Positions 44,771 through 58,800 of a stretch of 64,000 nt of DNA are shown here, piece by piece. This DNA comes from Albula goreensis (Eukaryota; Chordata; Actinopteri; Albuliformes; Albulidae). A program made the position numbers and the translations under genes. The notes beneath the pieces are model-generated. The model was given only the letters and a program-made list of their open reading frames with translations, did no database searches and was not told where the DNA came from. The DNA is taken from NCBI GenBank assembly GCA_022829145.1, contig CM040755.1:17088063-17152062 (forward strand), in the 5' to 3' direction. Each line of letters begins with the position of its first letter. Position 1 is the first letter of the stretch.

Positions 44771-47700
44771 GTTGACTTTTCTGTGTGGAAAAGTGTGGAA
44801 ATAATTCATGATTTAGTGCATTTATAAGCTCCATCTATCATGGGGCTCATGAAGATACACCTGACACAATCAAAAATTAATTCATTCGATTATTCATTCA
44901 ATAAATGATTTTTTAAGTCTGCAGTCATTAAGATAAGCACTGCAATGCACAACTGGAATTCTCATATGTGCTCTGTAGGGAGTGTCAGGAAATGTAAGAA
45001 AAACAACTATTTATCTCAAACACACAGTTGATGCATATTGTGTATATAATTGTTCATGAAGGTGTGTTTAACAATGTCTTTTACGGTACCATCTATGACC
45101 ATTTAATGCTTTTTAGAAATGTCCAAACTCAAGGGACTAGGCTTATGAGAAATGTACAAAGTTTAATTGTTTGAAAACATCTCTTTTGATTACTTTGATT
45201 TCATTAACCATAGATTAAAATAATGCTTTGAGTAGTTCAATGGTGGTGATGAAACATACAGAAAGTCACCATAGCTTGCATTTTCTGATGCTCAGCTGTA
45301 ATGAGAGCAGTTATAATTTCTGCATGAAGGATTCAAGCTTGTTCTTCTTAATGAGCTTATGAAATTAGCATGTTCATTTTTAGCTCATCACATTTCTTGA
45401 CTGTTTGTTTTTCTCATAAGCATGGAGATCTTTCTTCAGTAGCTTACCGAGCTACTGTTACATCTGTTTGGTATCACTTACAGAATTCCAGACTGGGCAC
45501 TGCTGAATGTACACTTAAATAATATACTATACTCTGACTGAACTGTTGTACTGAATATCCGGCTGTATAAATGAGATGTTATTTATCCATAGATGATGGG
45601 AGTCTGGTATCAAAGTAAAAAGTAATGTGAAAAATCTCCAGAAAAAGCTTATGTTGTCTGTGTGTTTGAATATGATCTTCAAATGGTCAAAATGAAATTA
45701 ATGCTATTTTTGGGGACTTTCATAATGGCTGGTTTGTTATTGTTTACATTTGGCTTTGCATCAGTCAAACATTACAGATATTGCAGCACAGTACTGTATA
45801 ACAGTATGTCATCTTTTTTTGCCATGGTGGTATCTTGACTTGTAAATATCATATGATTATGCCTCTAAATAATGTAGCACTGGCTGCATTCCATATGCAT
45901 TCTTCATTAAATCCATATGGAACCATAACTTTATTGTGGCTGAAATATATAAAGGGGCTCCTGTGAATATGCCTAACACTTATCACTGCTTATGCATCAA
46001 AAATATTTGGCCTTTTTTCATTGCTCACAGAAAAGCATGCAAACATCATCTGCTAACTTATAGAGGCATTTCCTTCTAGGTGCTTTTTGTTTGTTTTGTT
46101 TTGCTTCAGAACACAGACGATTATTCAGCTATTTGGGCCTAATCAGATACTCTGCAAAAAAACAGAAAAAAACATGAAACAGCACTTCTTTTCTACATTG
46201 TTTGGCGGCACACTGATCTTTCACTGAAACAAGGTAAATATAGTTTACACAGTACCACAAGAAGTAATCAGCACCCTTTATGTAAGGGTTAAATTAAAGG
46301 TCCATAGAAAGCAAATTTTAATAAGAAAAGCTTCTGTTGTTGCTGGGAATTGTGGGCAGGTTATTGTGAGAAAATGATGGGAAACGGGTCTGAGAGTTTT
46401 CTTTCTTCTAAAGACAGGGCTACTTTTGCTGCCCCAGAGGGAAAGGCAGGCTAAGCTGCTTTATTATTATTTGAACTTCACTTGAAATTCTGTGCCCCAT
46501 GCAGCAGAGTACAAAGGCAATGCAAAACAGCCCGTGCAAATGAACTGCCATCGACTTTCCGAGGGTGCACATGGACTGCCTTCAAATTAAGGTGGCTAAG
46601 CAGGAGTCAAATTGGAATTCTATTAAGCAGCCATGCCCAGCAGCTAAGACCCTCCAAATGGGTCCAGCACCGGAGAGAGGAGACCATTACAGAAGACACA
46701 TATTAAAACACCACTGATCTCTTTGCTGAAGATAAACTTAGCATATGTCTCCCAGTACTGGCCGAATGGTTCTCTCACTGATGAAGTCATACTTTATTGT
46801 GGACAGCTCATTTGAATTGCAGATTAGCATAATTTCCAACAAGCAGTGCAATAAAAATGCATTAAATTTTTACTGAAGAAATATTTTTTTTTGCACTACA
46901 TTTGAGTGAAATGTTCTGAATTTGATTACATTTCAGGCATGACCCAAAAGAAATATAATGAAACCATACCAGATTTATTTATTTATTTATTTATTTACAT
47001 GAAGCAAAATTATTTAAGAAAACACCCATAAATAACATTATGCCCAATATAACAAGTTACATTCGATCAAAGACTTTAATTCTTAATCAATGAAGTTGTT
47101 AATGTTGCCTGTAGGTTCTCCATTAATTAATAATGGACCCTTGTCAGCACTTGAAGATTGATTTTCATATATGTAAATGGAACACATGAAAAAGAAATGC
47201 CTTTGAAATGCAATTTTACTACAGCATTTTGTTAAATCAACTGCTACAGGAAATGAATGTCAGTATAATTGCACAGCATTAAGCAAAATGATGACCAAAA
47301 TACACAGAGTGATGTATTGTATGTACAATTCTAACTATTTATATGTGTACAGTATGAGAAAGATATTTTCTTGAATCAATAAATATAAACATGCATACTC
47401 TGTTATTAGACTTCAAGATGTAATCAGCAAAGAGTTAATGGACACTGACACAATTTTCAGTCTGCATTGACCTACAAATGTTATTTACATTTTTTCACTT
47501 CTGACAAAAGATCAATCAATCAATCATTGGTTCAATCAATTAAGCAATCAAACAATCAATCAATGCATAATCAATCCATCAATTAATACACTTTTCAGAA
47601 TGCAAATGAAATATCACAGTTTTTCAATTATAATGTTTATAAAGTTTATAGTAAATAGATTAAACAGTGATGGTCTTCAAAAAGAACATAAACCAGCCTG

Positions 47701-49632
47701 AGTGCTGTTAGGGTAATTAATAACATGTCATGAAATTCCATCTTTTGTAGAAATAGGCATCACAAAATGAAAGTACATTTCATGTTTCAAAAACACTCAT
47801 ATTACTTTAAAATGTCAACCAAAGAAATATGCCCCAATTGATAGTACCACCATGTATCACCATGTATCACTGCACAGGAGCACGTTGGCCATATAGACAG
47901 GAAATTTTACATTTGATAATTGCAAAGTAAGTTAGGCTGTTTCCAAAAACATGAGAGGGAATAGAAAGTGTCCCAAATTTAAAAGATACTGTATTCCTAA
48001 AATAAATGAGAACATGCAGGTTTCAGAAAAGCTTTTTAAAAAATCATTTTGTCGCTAAGGTGTTCAGATGCAGCCAGTAGTTTAATATTGATGTTGTAGA
48101 TTGTTTATGCGTAGACATTTTTTTAAAAAAATCAGGTTTATGTTTTTTTTTCATTTCATTGCCTCACACTTTTATTCAGATATAATCAATATTATAATTT
48201 ACAATGGTTTGGAATGATATATGAGGTAAGAGTAAAGCTAAATAATAACTAAGCTTAAAATGTGTAATCTATTTGCACATCATATAAATGATGGAAAATT
48301 ACATTTTAGGGACTTATAGGGTTTATTTTATTGTGAGAATGTCTGAGCTCCACTTAAAAAAAAAACACTACCTGTAAAGTGACTTATCTGTGTAGTTACC
48401 TGAGCTTCAGTGGGTTATTTTTACCCCCTCATGTGCCTCCTCATTCTTTAGCAGCTTCCAGAGATGGCACAAGTTTGGCTTTATTTTTGACAAAAGACAA
48501 ATGAGCTCTGGGTCCTTGGTGATTCAGTATGGCTGCCAGGAGGTTCCAAAATAGCTAACTATTTTTCATAACGGCAATGCGATAAGGAGTCAGACGTAGG
48601 AGGCGCACTAACATTTACCATCTTTAGAGAGTGAAGTGGGGCTTAATTTCACCCCCTCCCCCTTAATCAAAGTTAACTCTTCTACTAAATGCTGCAGATT
48701 CACATTGAGGCCTTGCCAAACACTTTATTTAGAGTACATAAATAAGTGGGCAAATGGCCGTGTCCTGTTTGTTACAACAGAGAGGTGGGGGGTGGTGTGT
48801 ATATTCAGCTGGCTGCATGCTGAAATAATTGCCATTTAAATGAGTGGTGGCAGCTCTGTGGCCCTTTGAAGACATACGCATTGTGCAAACAGGAGACACG
48901 CTCGTCCCCAGGTCTTCAATACAGAAAGTGATGTATGATGGGCAATAAAATAAACATGCCCTCTCAAATCCGCATGCTCCCCCTGTGACTCCAGCCATAG
49001 ACCTCGTGCCAGGACACCCTGATCTGATATTCTACTGTAAAAGTAATTTACTTACATCTGTTTACCTCGTCTGTTGAATATCTAATCACATTGCAATTGT
49101 CTCTCATTAGACCAGTGACAGAATACTTTCTTTGGGGATTTCATTCAAAATCTCCCAAATTCCCTTACCGTCTATATAGTTACTTTATTGATGTCTTTGG
49201 TTGATGATGGCATGCTTTCATTGAGGCTATCAACCATACTTGAGTAACAGTGATGCCATCTGTGTGAGGGAGGTGAGAAGAAGTTGGACTAAACTTAATT
49301 CTGTCTTTGAGAATATCAATAGCCCTCTCAGCAAAAAAAGTTGTAAGATAACAAGATATCATTATGGTGACAAGGTTCCACAAACCTTCTTTGAAAATAT
49401 CTGTTCAAGGTCTGTGAAAGTCATCCAAGAAACTGTACAAATGTACATTCTATAGATATTTCTCACCACCTTTCTCAATGCGAATGGAATGTTCTAACCT
49501 CTTTACAATTTTTTGCTAGATGGACAAATGCCTATTCAATATAATACATTCAGTTCACAAAGAAAAATAGGTTAACTATTTGGTCATGTCAAGGAAATGT
49601 TGTCATCAATCTAATGAAATGCAATGTTACTA
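44771..49632. other. Intergenic sequence with simple repeats only
   Basis: Contains (TTTA)n at 46974-46996 and an interrupted AATC array at 47511-47590. CACCATGTAT is doubled near 47850. No gene recognised. Confidence 0.55.
47511..47590 (+). repeat. Interrupted (AATC)n array
   Basis: Repeated CAATCAAT units with substitutions (for example CAATTAAG, CAAACAAT). Confidence 0.85.
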
Positions 49633-49778
49633 AACGAACTTGGCCTATGACCGTAAGGGTAGGTTTGATGCCAGGGTTGATTACTGCTGTGATGCCCTTG
49701 AGCAAGGTGCTAAAGTTGACTTGGTTCAGCAAATATCCAACCGTGTAAATGGATAACATATTAAATGTGAGCTGGGTA
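49633..49778 (+). mobile_element. V-SINE-like element, truncated
   Basis: A tRNA-derived segment TTGGCCTATGACCGTAAGG with a B-box-like GGTTTGATGCC (49662-49672) is followed by the core GCCCTTGAGCAAGGTGCTAA and then TTCAGCAAATATCCA and GTAAATGGATAACAT. This order matches fish V-SINE-like repeats as I recall them. The 5' leader and the GGATAAGAGCGTC tail are missing. Confidence 0.75.
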
Positions 49779-52700
49779 CACTACCCTTGATGAGGGTGTA
49801 TGAAAGATCAGTCTTTATGTTAGCACACTGATCCTGCAGTGGGATATTAAAGTGAATGATAAAGTCATGCTCATTCCAAATGGACAGAGACCGAGCTGTG
49901 GTTTGTTATAACGTTTAGGCAGTGTCTTGGTGATTTACTCCCTGACATTCCCAAACTGCTTCTAGCACCCATCTCTATGTGTCCCAGCTGTTGTTTGTGG
50001 ACCCAACCCCTCCATGCGCTCTGTCCAATCCTTTGCGCTTCTGATTATAATAGGACCAACTAACATTTCCCAATCCTTTATTCTTTAAAATAATCTGGAT
50101 CATACAGAATGTGTTCATCTTTTATGTGAGAAAACAAAAGTAAATAAATTTTACAAATTATTATATAATAATATAATACCTCACCTCTGGGGTCAAACGT
50201 TTTGGACAGGTGTCCTCTCTTAGCAAGCCCTGTCATGTAAAATGTGTAACATATTGACGGATCTTTATGCTGAGTAGATAAGCTTAAGAGTAGGAGCATA
50301 GTCAACAGGCTTCAATCATGTGGCTCCATGAACCAGTGCAGAATTTGTCAGAGACATTACCAAGCTAAGCAGAATATACGTACTTACAGAATCACTGCAT
50401 TTGAATTTCTGTATGAAGAGATGACAGCCATGCTTTTGAGCACATGATCACAAGAAGCTGTCTCATCTGTATGACTGCTTATACACACAATAAGACAGTA
50501 GCAAACCATGACTCTTAAACCTTGGCCCTCTGACCCCCCTTCCCTCATCAAGAAAAAAGCAAACTACCAGCCTAGCTTACTGTGTCCGCTCCTATAGTAC
50601 TGCAAAATTTACCAATGACACTTCCAGCTCTGAAACTAAAATTAAGATGCTATTTCAGCCTTAGCAATGCAATGAGCAAACAGAATGGAGAGAGTGAGAG
50701 TTATCACGAAACAAAAAAACAGCTAATTTCTTAAGCAAAATGCAAATCCTCCTTACAAATAATCACATCATCAAACAAGCTGTGTGTACATTTCAGCGAA
50801 ATTTGGTGACGATGGGCCAGGGTGAAAAACACATGACAGCCACCCCCTCCTACCACACAAAACCAACAAAATGTCATGTAAGCCTACACATCATGACAGC
50901 GTGCACACAGCCAAGCAACCATTAGCAAGAGACACTTAGCCAGAAAATAACTAGTTTACCAGCATTTTTTTCCCCCACTGGTTTGTGATTCGTGTCCCCC
51001 ACAGTGGAAAAATTCTGATAGGCAGACAAAGGGACTTCTTTCATTTAACTTTGAACTGAATAAGCAGGTTTGAAGGGTTTATTTCCTCAGAAAAATTTTG
51101 TTTAGTTGTGGATTGTCAAATTATGAATTGAAAAAATAAAATTAGATTTAGATAACATTTTTTAGAATATCTTAGGTGATTGTTCCCCTCTGCAATAAGA
51201 GTTTTCCAAAACATCCAAAAAAAGATTTGAGAGAAGATATTTTCCACAATCACAAATTAATTATCCTTAATGAGCAGGGCCTCTTGTCCCTTCATATCCC
51301 ACAATCCTTTTCATTCATGTATTTGTGCTTTTCTGGAATCCTCAACCTATGTCTCCACCATTACCCTTCTCTTTGGTTCTGATTGGTTGATATGCCAGCT
51401 CATTAGACTCAAAGCCAACAATGTCCTACAAGCTGTATGAGTGAGGATGAATTTTCCTCAAATTGCAATGATCCTACAGAGGGTGCAGTTTTCAAATTAA
51501 TTATTCAAATTTATTAAAGTTGACCATTTTTAAATATTATTCAAACCTAATAGATAATCTTATCATCAAAAATAATCTTATTTTTCCAGGAATATCCCAG
51601 AATTCCAAATTCTGAATCATAATTTAGCAGTGAGAAAGCAATGAGTATTGTGACAAATCTGACAGAGTAAATCCCAGGACTTCCATACCAACCATGATTT
51701 CCCCTGTTATATTTTTAACCATTCCAATATTACTGATGCTGCTTCTAATGTCTCCTTTCTCATCAGCATGCAACATTCTGTCTGCTGCATGATCACCAAG
51801 CTTATCTCAATTCCTATTTGCATTGCTGGAAAATTTTATAACCCAAAGCTAGAAATTCATAAAACCCAACATACAGACCTAACTCTGAGATTTCTCCTCA
51901 GATATCAAGTCTGAGATATTTGAGTCTTTGGAATTGAAAAAACTGACCCTGGAGAAGTATGTTGTGCCCGTTTGATGAACCATGGGCAATTGTTAGCTAT
52001 AGGATTCCGCAGAGAAAGCTTAAGAAATCTCTGAGCTTCTTTTACCCTCATTCTTGGCTCATTTTCCATGGTAGATTTCCTTATTATGATAACACTAGCT
52101 CTGGAAGGAGAGCTTAAAAGTGGAATACATTATATGTACTTTAAAAATATTTTATGTTATATGATAAATTATAATCTGAATACCTCCATAATGCAAAATA
52201 TTGAACTACCATACATCATCCAATCATTTTTCAGGAAACTAAATGATATTCTGTATTCTACTGTTGCTGTTTAAGCTGTCCCTCGACATATTTCAAATGA
52301 ATGCATTCATTCATGTACATTCATTCATTTGTTTGTTCACTTGTTCATTTGTACTTAATCAGTTGTGAAAATAACAAACAAGTAACAGAATCTGTGGAAG
52401 AGTAACAAGTATGAAAATACTTTCCATACAGGGTCCATTTTTCAGTATGTTTGTGTTTTAGGTCGTATGCCATCAGCCACTGAATTTACTAAACATCCAA
52501 CTGAATATTTTCTACCAGTTGGTCCTCGCATTAGGTACCTACAGGTTTACTCTAAAGAGCCATGACAGTCAGAATAAATGTTTTTGAGCCGATTCCTTTT
52601 TTCTGTTTTTCTTTTGCTGCTCACTGATGTTAATGCTGCTGACAGATCAGACTGAAAGCATTCTTGTAAAAAATGATTGCCTGAATTACAAGGTGACTTC

Positions 52701-55700
52701 TGTTCAGTGCTATTGGGTGGTTCGGTTTGATCAATAATAACAGCAAATAAATGAGACAGAGAGAAATACACAGCCATGACACATTCATCAACAGAATCTG
52801 AACTATGCTTCCTGCATCAGTCTGAGTTATTTACTCCTGTAGTGTACATCAGCTGTTTAATAGAGAATATGATAGAATAATTAATATAAGATATTTATTT
52901 TGCATCTGAGATTTCTACAGTGGTTAATTGTTAAATGTCCTCATACATTATAAATGAACAAGGTAGTAAACCACAATGTCCAAATATATTCAGATTTTCT
53001 GAATTCAAAAAGTATTTGAATAGGAATTAATATATTTTACATTTTTGCTGATTGTTAAATGAAGCTATGCCTAATAATCTCTAGATAAACAAACCACAAA
53101 CCATTAACCACACTGGTGCTTTTAGGTGAGGGTCTTCTTGTTTGTGAGTGTGTGTATGTTCGTGTGTGAGCATGAGGAGAAGTAATATGGAAGACTGAGC
53201 AGACGGTATGTACAGATGTAGATGTGTGTTTATGACCTCACACATTCTACCCTATTTGCAAATAATTATCTTAATACACACGCACTCATGTGCACATGCA
53301 TGTTCTCACAGGATGACTAATGCAGCAGAATATTGATTATGGCTGTGGTTTACTTTGCAGTTATGAGGCCTTGCAGCATGAGAAACCCTATGTCAGTCAC
53401 AGACCTTGTTAGGAGCCTCCCTGCTCCCTCTAAGCTGGGAGCTGGCGAGAGGAGTTTGTCAAAGGCCCAGACCAGTGACAAAAAGAGGGAGGCTTCCTCA
53501 GGAAAAGAAATGTGAAGGCACAGCTGGACCTTCTGAGACGTCATGTTCACTTCATTTAGTTCATAAATACAGTCACCTCAGACAAAGCCCACAGAGAGCC
53601 ATAATAATCTATTTGTTTTTGTAGATGTCAATGTACTTTGTCTCTGTCCTAGCTCAATAATTTGAGAGCAAAAGACAAAAGCAAAATGTTTGTTGTATAA
53701 TTACTATAAGCACTCCCCATACTTAATCTGTGCACATGCAGAAATGGTAGTGGAATCTTACTTTCCTACTCCGGCCATTCTGATTAAACCCTTCAACCAA
53801 ACTGACAAATTGCCACCCTCACAAAGAGGTCACATCCCTCAAGCTGGCAACTACCGCACACACTGTACTTACACAAATACAATGAATCATATATATGCAT
53901 GCAAACCAAAGACACTATGTGTCTTCTAAAATTTGAGGACAAATCATAACTATTACATGGGGCTTGTGCATTATGTCAGTCACTGTGATTCCATTAATTG
54001 GAACTTTGGTCAGTCGGCATTTAGATGAGGGACCTTGAAAAAAAGCCTGGTTACGGCCATAAGTGACCTTGCTATGCCTTTGGCGAGAATATGTTCATCT
54101 GAATAATACAGAAAATGAATTCTCCTCAGGTGTGTTACAAAATATAAGTAAATACTTCCTTCAATACCACATGTGATCTGGTAAAAATAGCTTTTATTGT
54201 GTATATATACAGTACTATGTATATAATGTTTTTTATGCATGCATGTATGTATGTAGTGTGATACATTTTCAGGGCCATCTTCCACAAAATCTTTCATAAT
54301 ATATGTATGTAATTATAAATCATCATTGGTGACTGCACCTTTCTTGCTCTCTAAATGAAACCTTCTCCCTGAATCTGGCTGCCAATGATGGGCTGAGGGT
54401 CTGGGAAGATTATATTTGCATGTGTAATGCAGTTTAATGTGCTGCCATAGAGACAAATTTGGTCAGCCAGCACCCACAAATTACACTGGTGACTCACAAA
54501 AACAATGAAGAGGATGGACCTGGGAAAGAAGTTCAGATAAATGTATCAGGACTCTCATCTTTGGATGCAGAATGTATTACCCCTGGCTGCTGCCAATGTG
54601 AGATGCCATGACCTCTGTCTTCAGGAACAGGTCATCTGGGATGGCCCAAATCTGAAAATAAGATTTCCACCACAGCAGTGATTTACTGCATGATATTCAG
54701 CCGTGTAGTCTGGTGAATAGAATATTGTATTCAGGAAGCTTTAAAGTTTTAACAAATAAAAACATTTAAAAGATCATCAAAAAATGAAAACCATGTGCAG
54801 AAAACTAGAAGCAAGTGTATCTTTCTGAGAGGAACTGGATTGCCATTCATATTTGTTATTTTACTGGAGAACTATTGGGGAACTATTGAGGGCAAACAAG
54901 CTCCAGAGATAACAATTCATAGACATGCAAGAAATGGTCAACCTAAGGAATATAGAAATCCATAAGACAAAGTTCAAAAAGAGGAAACACATCAATGAAA
55001 GTGGCAAGCACAAGTGGATTTATCATACAAAAGGATTTATCATACAAGGAAGATTTTTTTTAAGAAAAAAAATTCAAGCAGTTCTGTCAGTTTAGGACCT
55101 CAATATAGAGTCACGCAGCCTTTGTTTACTGGCTTCCAGCTCAGTGCATCCCTTTTTTATGATCGCCAGAGGTGAATTTCCACGAAAGGCATGAATGAGG
55201 TCGAGACAAGTTTTGTTTGCTGAGGAACTCCAGGGGTCGAGAGGTGAAGTGTGTGGAGGGAAATCTCTGAAATTACGGTGTGAAAGGTGTCAGGTGACTG
55301 GCCTGCCTCAAGATGAGGTGGGCAGCAGTGGACATGAAATACCGAGAGACTGCTCTAGTCCCAGGACGAAGCAGTAAATAGCCCAACAGCCACTTCACTG
55401 CCATGAAAAGATTATGCAAATCCCAAGAGGGGCGGGATGGATTTCTCCCTACCTGCTGCGAGCAGAGCAGATGCCAGAGAAAGATTCCGGGCTTCCCGAG
55501 AAGTGAAATATGGGTCTTTAGCGCTAGCTGAGAGTTCTGGAGTTTCAATAACTTTTTGCAGACAACTGAATGGAAAAAACTAGATGAGAGAATATTAAGA
55601 CATTTTGTTTCTCATCCTGGATAATACTGTACTCCACACAATTTTCTAATATGATTCATCCTTGTGATCTCAGTGTTTTGGAGCAAACAACAAATACATA

Positions 55701-55835
55701 TAACATTGTTTGAACCAGTTTTGCACATTCATGTTTATTTAAGGTTCAAATTATTGAGTAACTCCTCTTCTCTCAGACTTTAAAACCCTGGCATATTCTG
55801 AATATTTCCCACCCCTGAACAAAACAGAACCAGTT
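49779..55835. other. Intergenic sequence without recognised genes
   Basis: Contains a TTCATTCA-rich stretch (52306-52350), a degenerate TG-rich stretch (53140-53175), a 17-bp tandem doublet GGATTTATCATACAA (55016-55047) and GTATGTAT runs near 54245. No coding signal. Confidence 0.55.
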
Positions 55836-55851
55836 AAAAAAAAAAAAAAAA
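55836..55851 (+). repeat. Poly(A) run
   Basis: Sixteen A residues. There is no recognisable retroelement body upstream. Confidence 0.9.
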
Positions 55852-58800
55852 TCAGGCTTTGAAATGCCTGGAGAGTTCAGGCTGCATTGATGTGCTTTAT
55901 ATGGCTTGTTCTTCATTTGTTTTTATTGCAGGTAATTGAAGCAGGTGACTCAGATGTAGGAGCACCGTGGGGAAAGGAGCCCCATTTACACCTTGTCTTA
56001 TAAAGAATACTTGCATATGAACGGATGGAGATCTGATCACAAGCCTTACACATGCATTTACACCTGGTGTCATATGTATCCCAGATGTATCCCTGTTTTC
56101 CACATATTTGATTGGATTTTATTTACCTGGGCACTGTGCAAATAAGGCAAAATGAGAAATTCTCCTCCCTTCACCCCAGCAATCATGGCTGGTACTACAC
56201 ACGGATAATTTAACTCCTTTATGAACCTCATCTATGGCCTTCTTTTCAGTGAGAAAACAATCTGCTTAGACCATGGTAGCAATGACAAATGCAGTATAGC
56301 AGCAGGACGTTTCTGAGTTAGCACTGCCTGGATCACTGTTACATGTTAATTTAAAAAACTATGTATAAAGTAAAAGTTTAGAGTTGGCAAATGCCGGAAA
56401 AGAAATGTAAATGAACGCAGCAGCTTTGATTTATGCATTGCCAACACATGCCAACAATTGCAATTTATGAACTAAAACATCCATTTTGACCTAACAAGTT
56501 ACAAGGTTATTTGGAGTTTGTTAATAACAAATTTCGGAAGAGGCAATCTTCGGACAACTCTTCACTCAAACACCAGAATCCGTCCAATCCGGTTGTATAC
56601 GCAGATCTGTTTCCGGCATCCCTCCCCCTTCTCATCTCTACCTTCAAGTCTAGTTCCCTTTCTTCTGTTTTTTTCACCTTCTTTTCACTGTCAAAAAAAA
56701 AGAGGGGTGGGGTTCACTTCATCCTAAAAAAATAGTGAGGCATGACACTGCCCCCCTGGACTCCAAGCCCAAGATCAATGTTCCTACTAATATACAACTC
56801 GCTACATCATAATAAACTCCTTCCAAACGCATTCATGTTGTCTGAAGGTTCATTCTCCTGAAAGGTATGAAAGGTACTGCTAATCACCAGGCAGGATGCT
56901 GTGGAGTCGCATGTTCTCTCAAGCAGCCCAGTAGACACTTAAAACATGCGTTCACTTCATCATTGTATTTTGTGATTGATTTCCATCCTTTTTAGCAATG
57001 AGACATTGAGTGATAAATGAATACAATGTATCATGAACATATGAAATACAGAAATTCAGTTTAATGTGATACACTATAAATACACATTGAGTCAATGCAA
57101 AATACTTTTTTGGTTTAGTACAGAAGCAGCTTAACAGCAAAGGAAATTAGGGTTCAAAAAGCACTTGCAAAGGTCAAGTTATTGGCATTGCAAAGTGCAG
57201 TGCAAGTGTGTCTGGTAGTGATACATGTGTAATTGTTGTATGCATATTCATTTCAGGGATGTTCCTTCAAAAACAAGGAGGAGACTGTGCAAATGAGGTT
57301 CATTAAGTATTCCAAATAATTCACAAAGGCCTGTGCTAATTACACCATGGTATTAATGAGAAAAAAAATTAATGACTGAAAAACTTGTCATTAATACCGA
57401 GCAAAGTTAGTTGCCTACATGAAGGCAATGTCATGTGGAGTCATGTCTCAGTCATGACAACAGGAACATTAGCCTGGATCAAATTAACATTTGCCCTTAA
57501 CAATAAATGCAAGGCTAATCACACCCATAATTTAACAAGTTTAATAAGGTGATTGTTGAACTTATGAAACAAAAAAGTTAACACTTTAATTTAATTTAAT
57601 TGTGAGTCAAATTTAAGGCCTCAGAGGTTTGTGTGGACAAAGGTTAATTGGATCCAGATCACTGTCAGAAAAAAATGGGGGTATTTTGTGCAATAAATTC
57701 AACTTTTCCAAAGTAAATGATGTGTTCCAGGTCCTGCCAGTCCTATAGGATCCTCTCCTAATGAGGGCGGCTGCGTGCCTGCAGTAGCCCATATCTCCAT
57801 CTAAGACAGTGGCAGCTGCTCATGAGCTCCGCTGCCTGTTTATGAGTCCTACACAGCAAACTGCATTAAACATATGTGCTGTTTATGAGGAGCTGTGCCA
57901 TCTTTCTTTATTTGTATTATTGTATTATCTCATAAATGTTCATTATTTCTTAATACTTTTCACCAGGTGATGATTTAATATAGAACCACACTATCAGATT
58001 TTCTTTGCTAACCTGTCAAATTTTCTTATATTGTATTTCAGTATATTCTTTTGTGCAGTGTGTTCACTTACAATCATTCTATTTCACTGGGAAAACTATC
58101 CTGTTCATTGTATTCTGCCAAGTGTATTGTCATGCTATGGTACAACATTCTGTCATGATATAACAGGGTTTAATCTCACACTTAAATTGATCTCCATCAT
58201 GGCAGAATGTAATGCAAGAGCTCAAACTAAATTAGCTGCATATCAACAAATAGCAATAAAAGAACTGTGAATCTAAACTACTGATTTTGAGTTGTAATGG
58301 ACAGGCAGCAAATGTAAATATCATTATCATATATTATCTAATCATATAGATTTGTCAGCATTCAGAGAAAAAAAAAACAACTGCACGAACTTCACAAGTC
58401 AACAGCAGAACAAATCAATATCGAAAAAAAAACTTAGTTCTGCAATTTGTTATAATATGCTTAAACCATTAGTGTGATGTACAGGGTATTTTGTGAAAAT
58501 TCATTATTGTTTTATTGAAGGGGGGTAATGTAAAAAATGTGTGATTTTCCTTTTGAAATATATCCTCACATTGTGAGTAATGGCTGTCTACCAGAGAGGA
58601 GCTCCTTCATTAAGGCCCTGATTAAAAATGATGGAAACCCAAAGAGACTGGCACACACCGAGCTCCTTGGAGCATGGCTTTCATTTCCAGCTCATTCATT
58701 TGGGAAATTGTGTTGATCAATAAAAAGTGCCGCTTTCTCACCATGTGGCCTGCTAAAAAAGCACACTGTCAGAACTTTCTGTTGTGCTTTTCTAGTAGAG

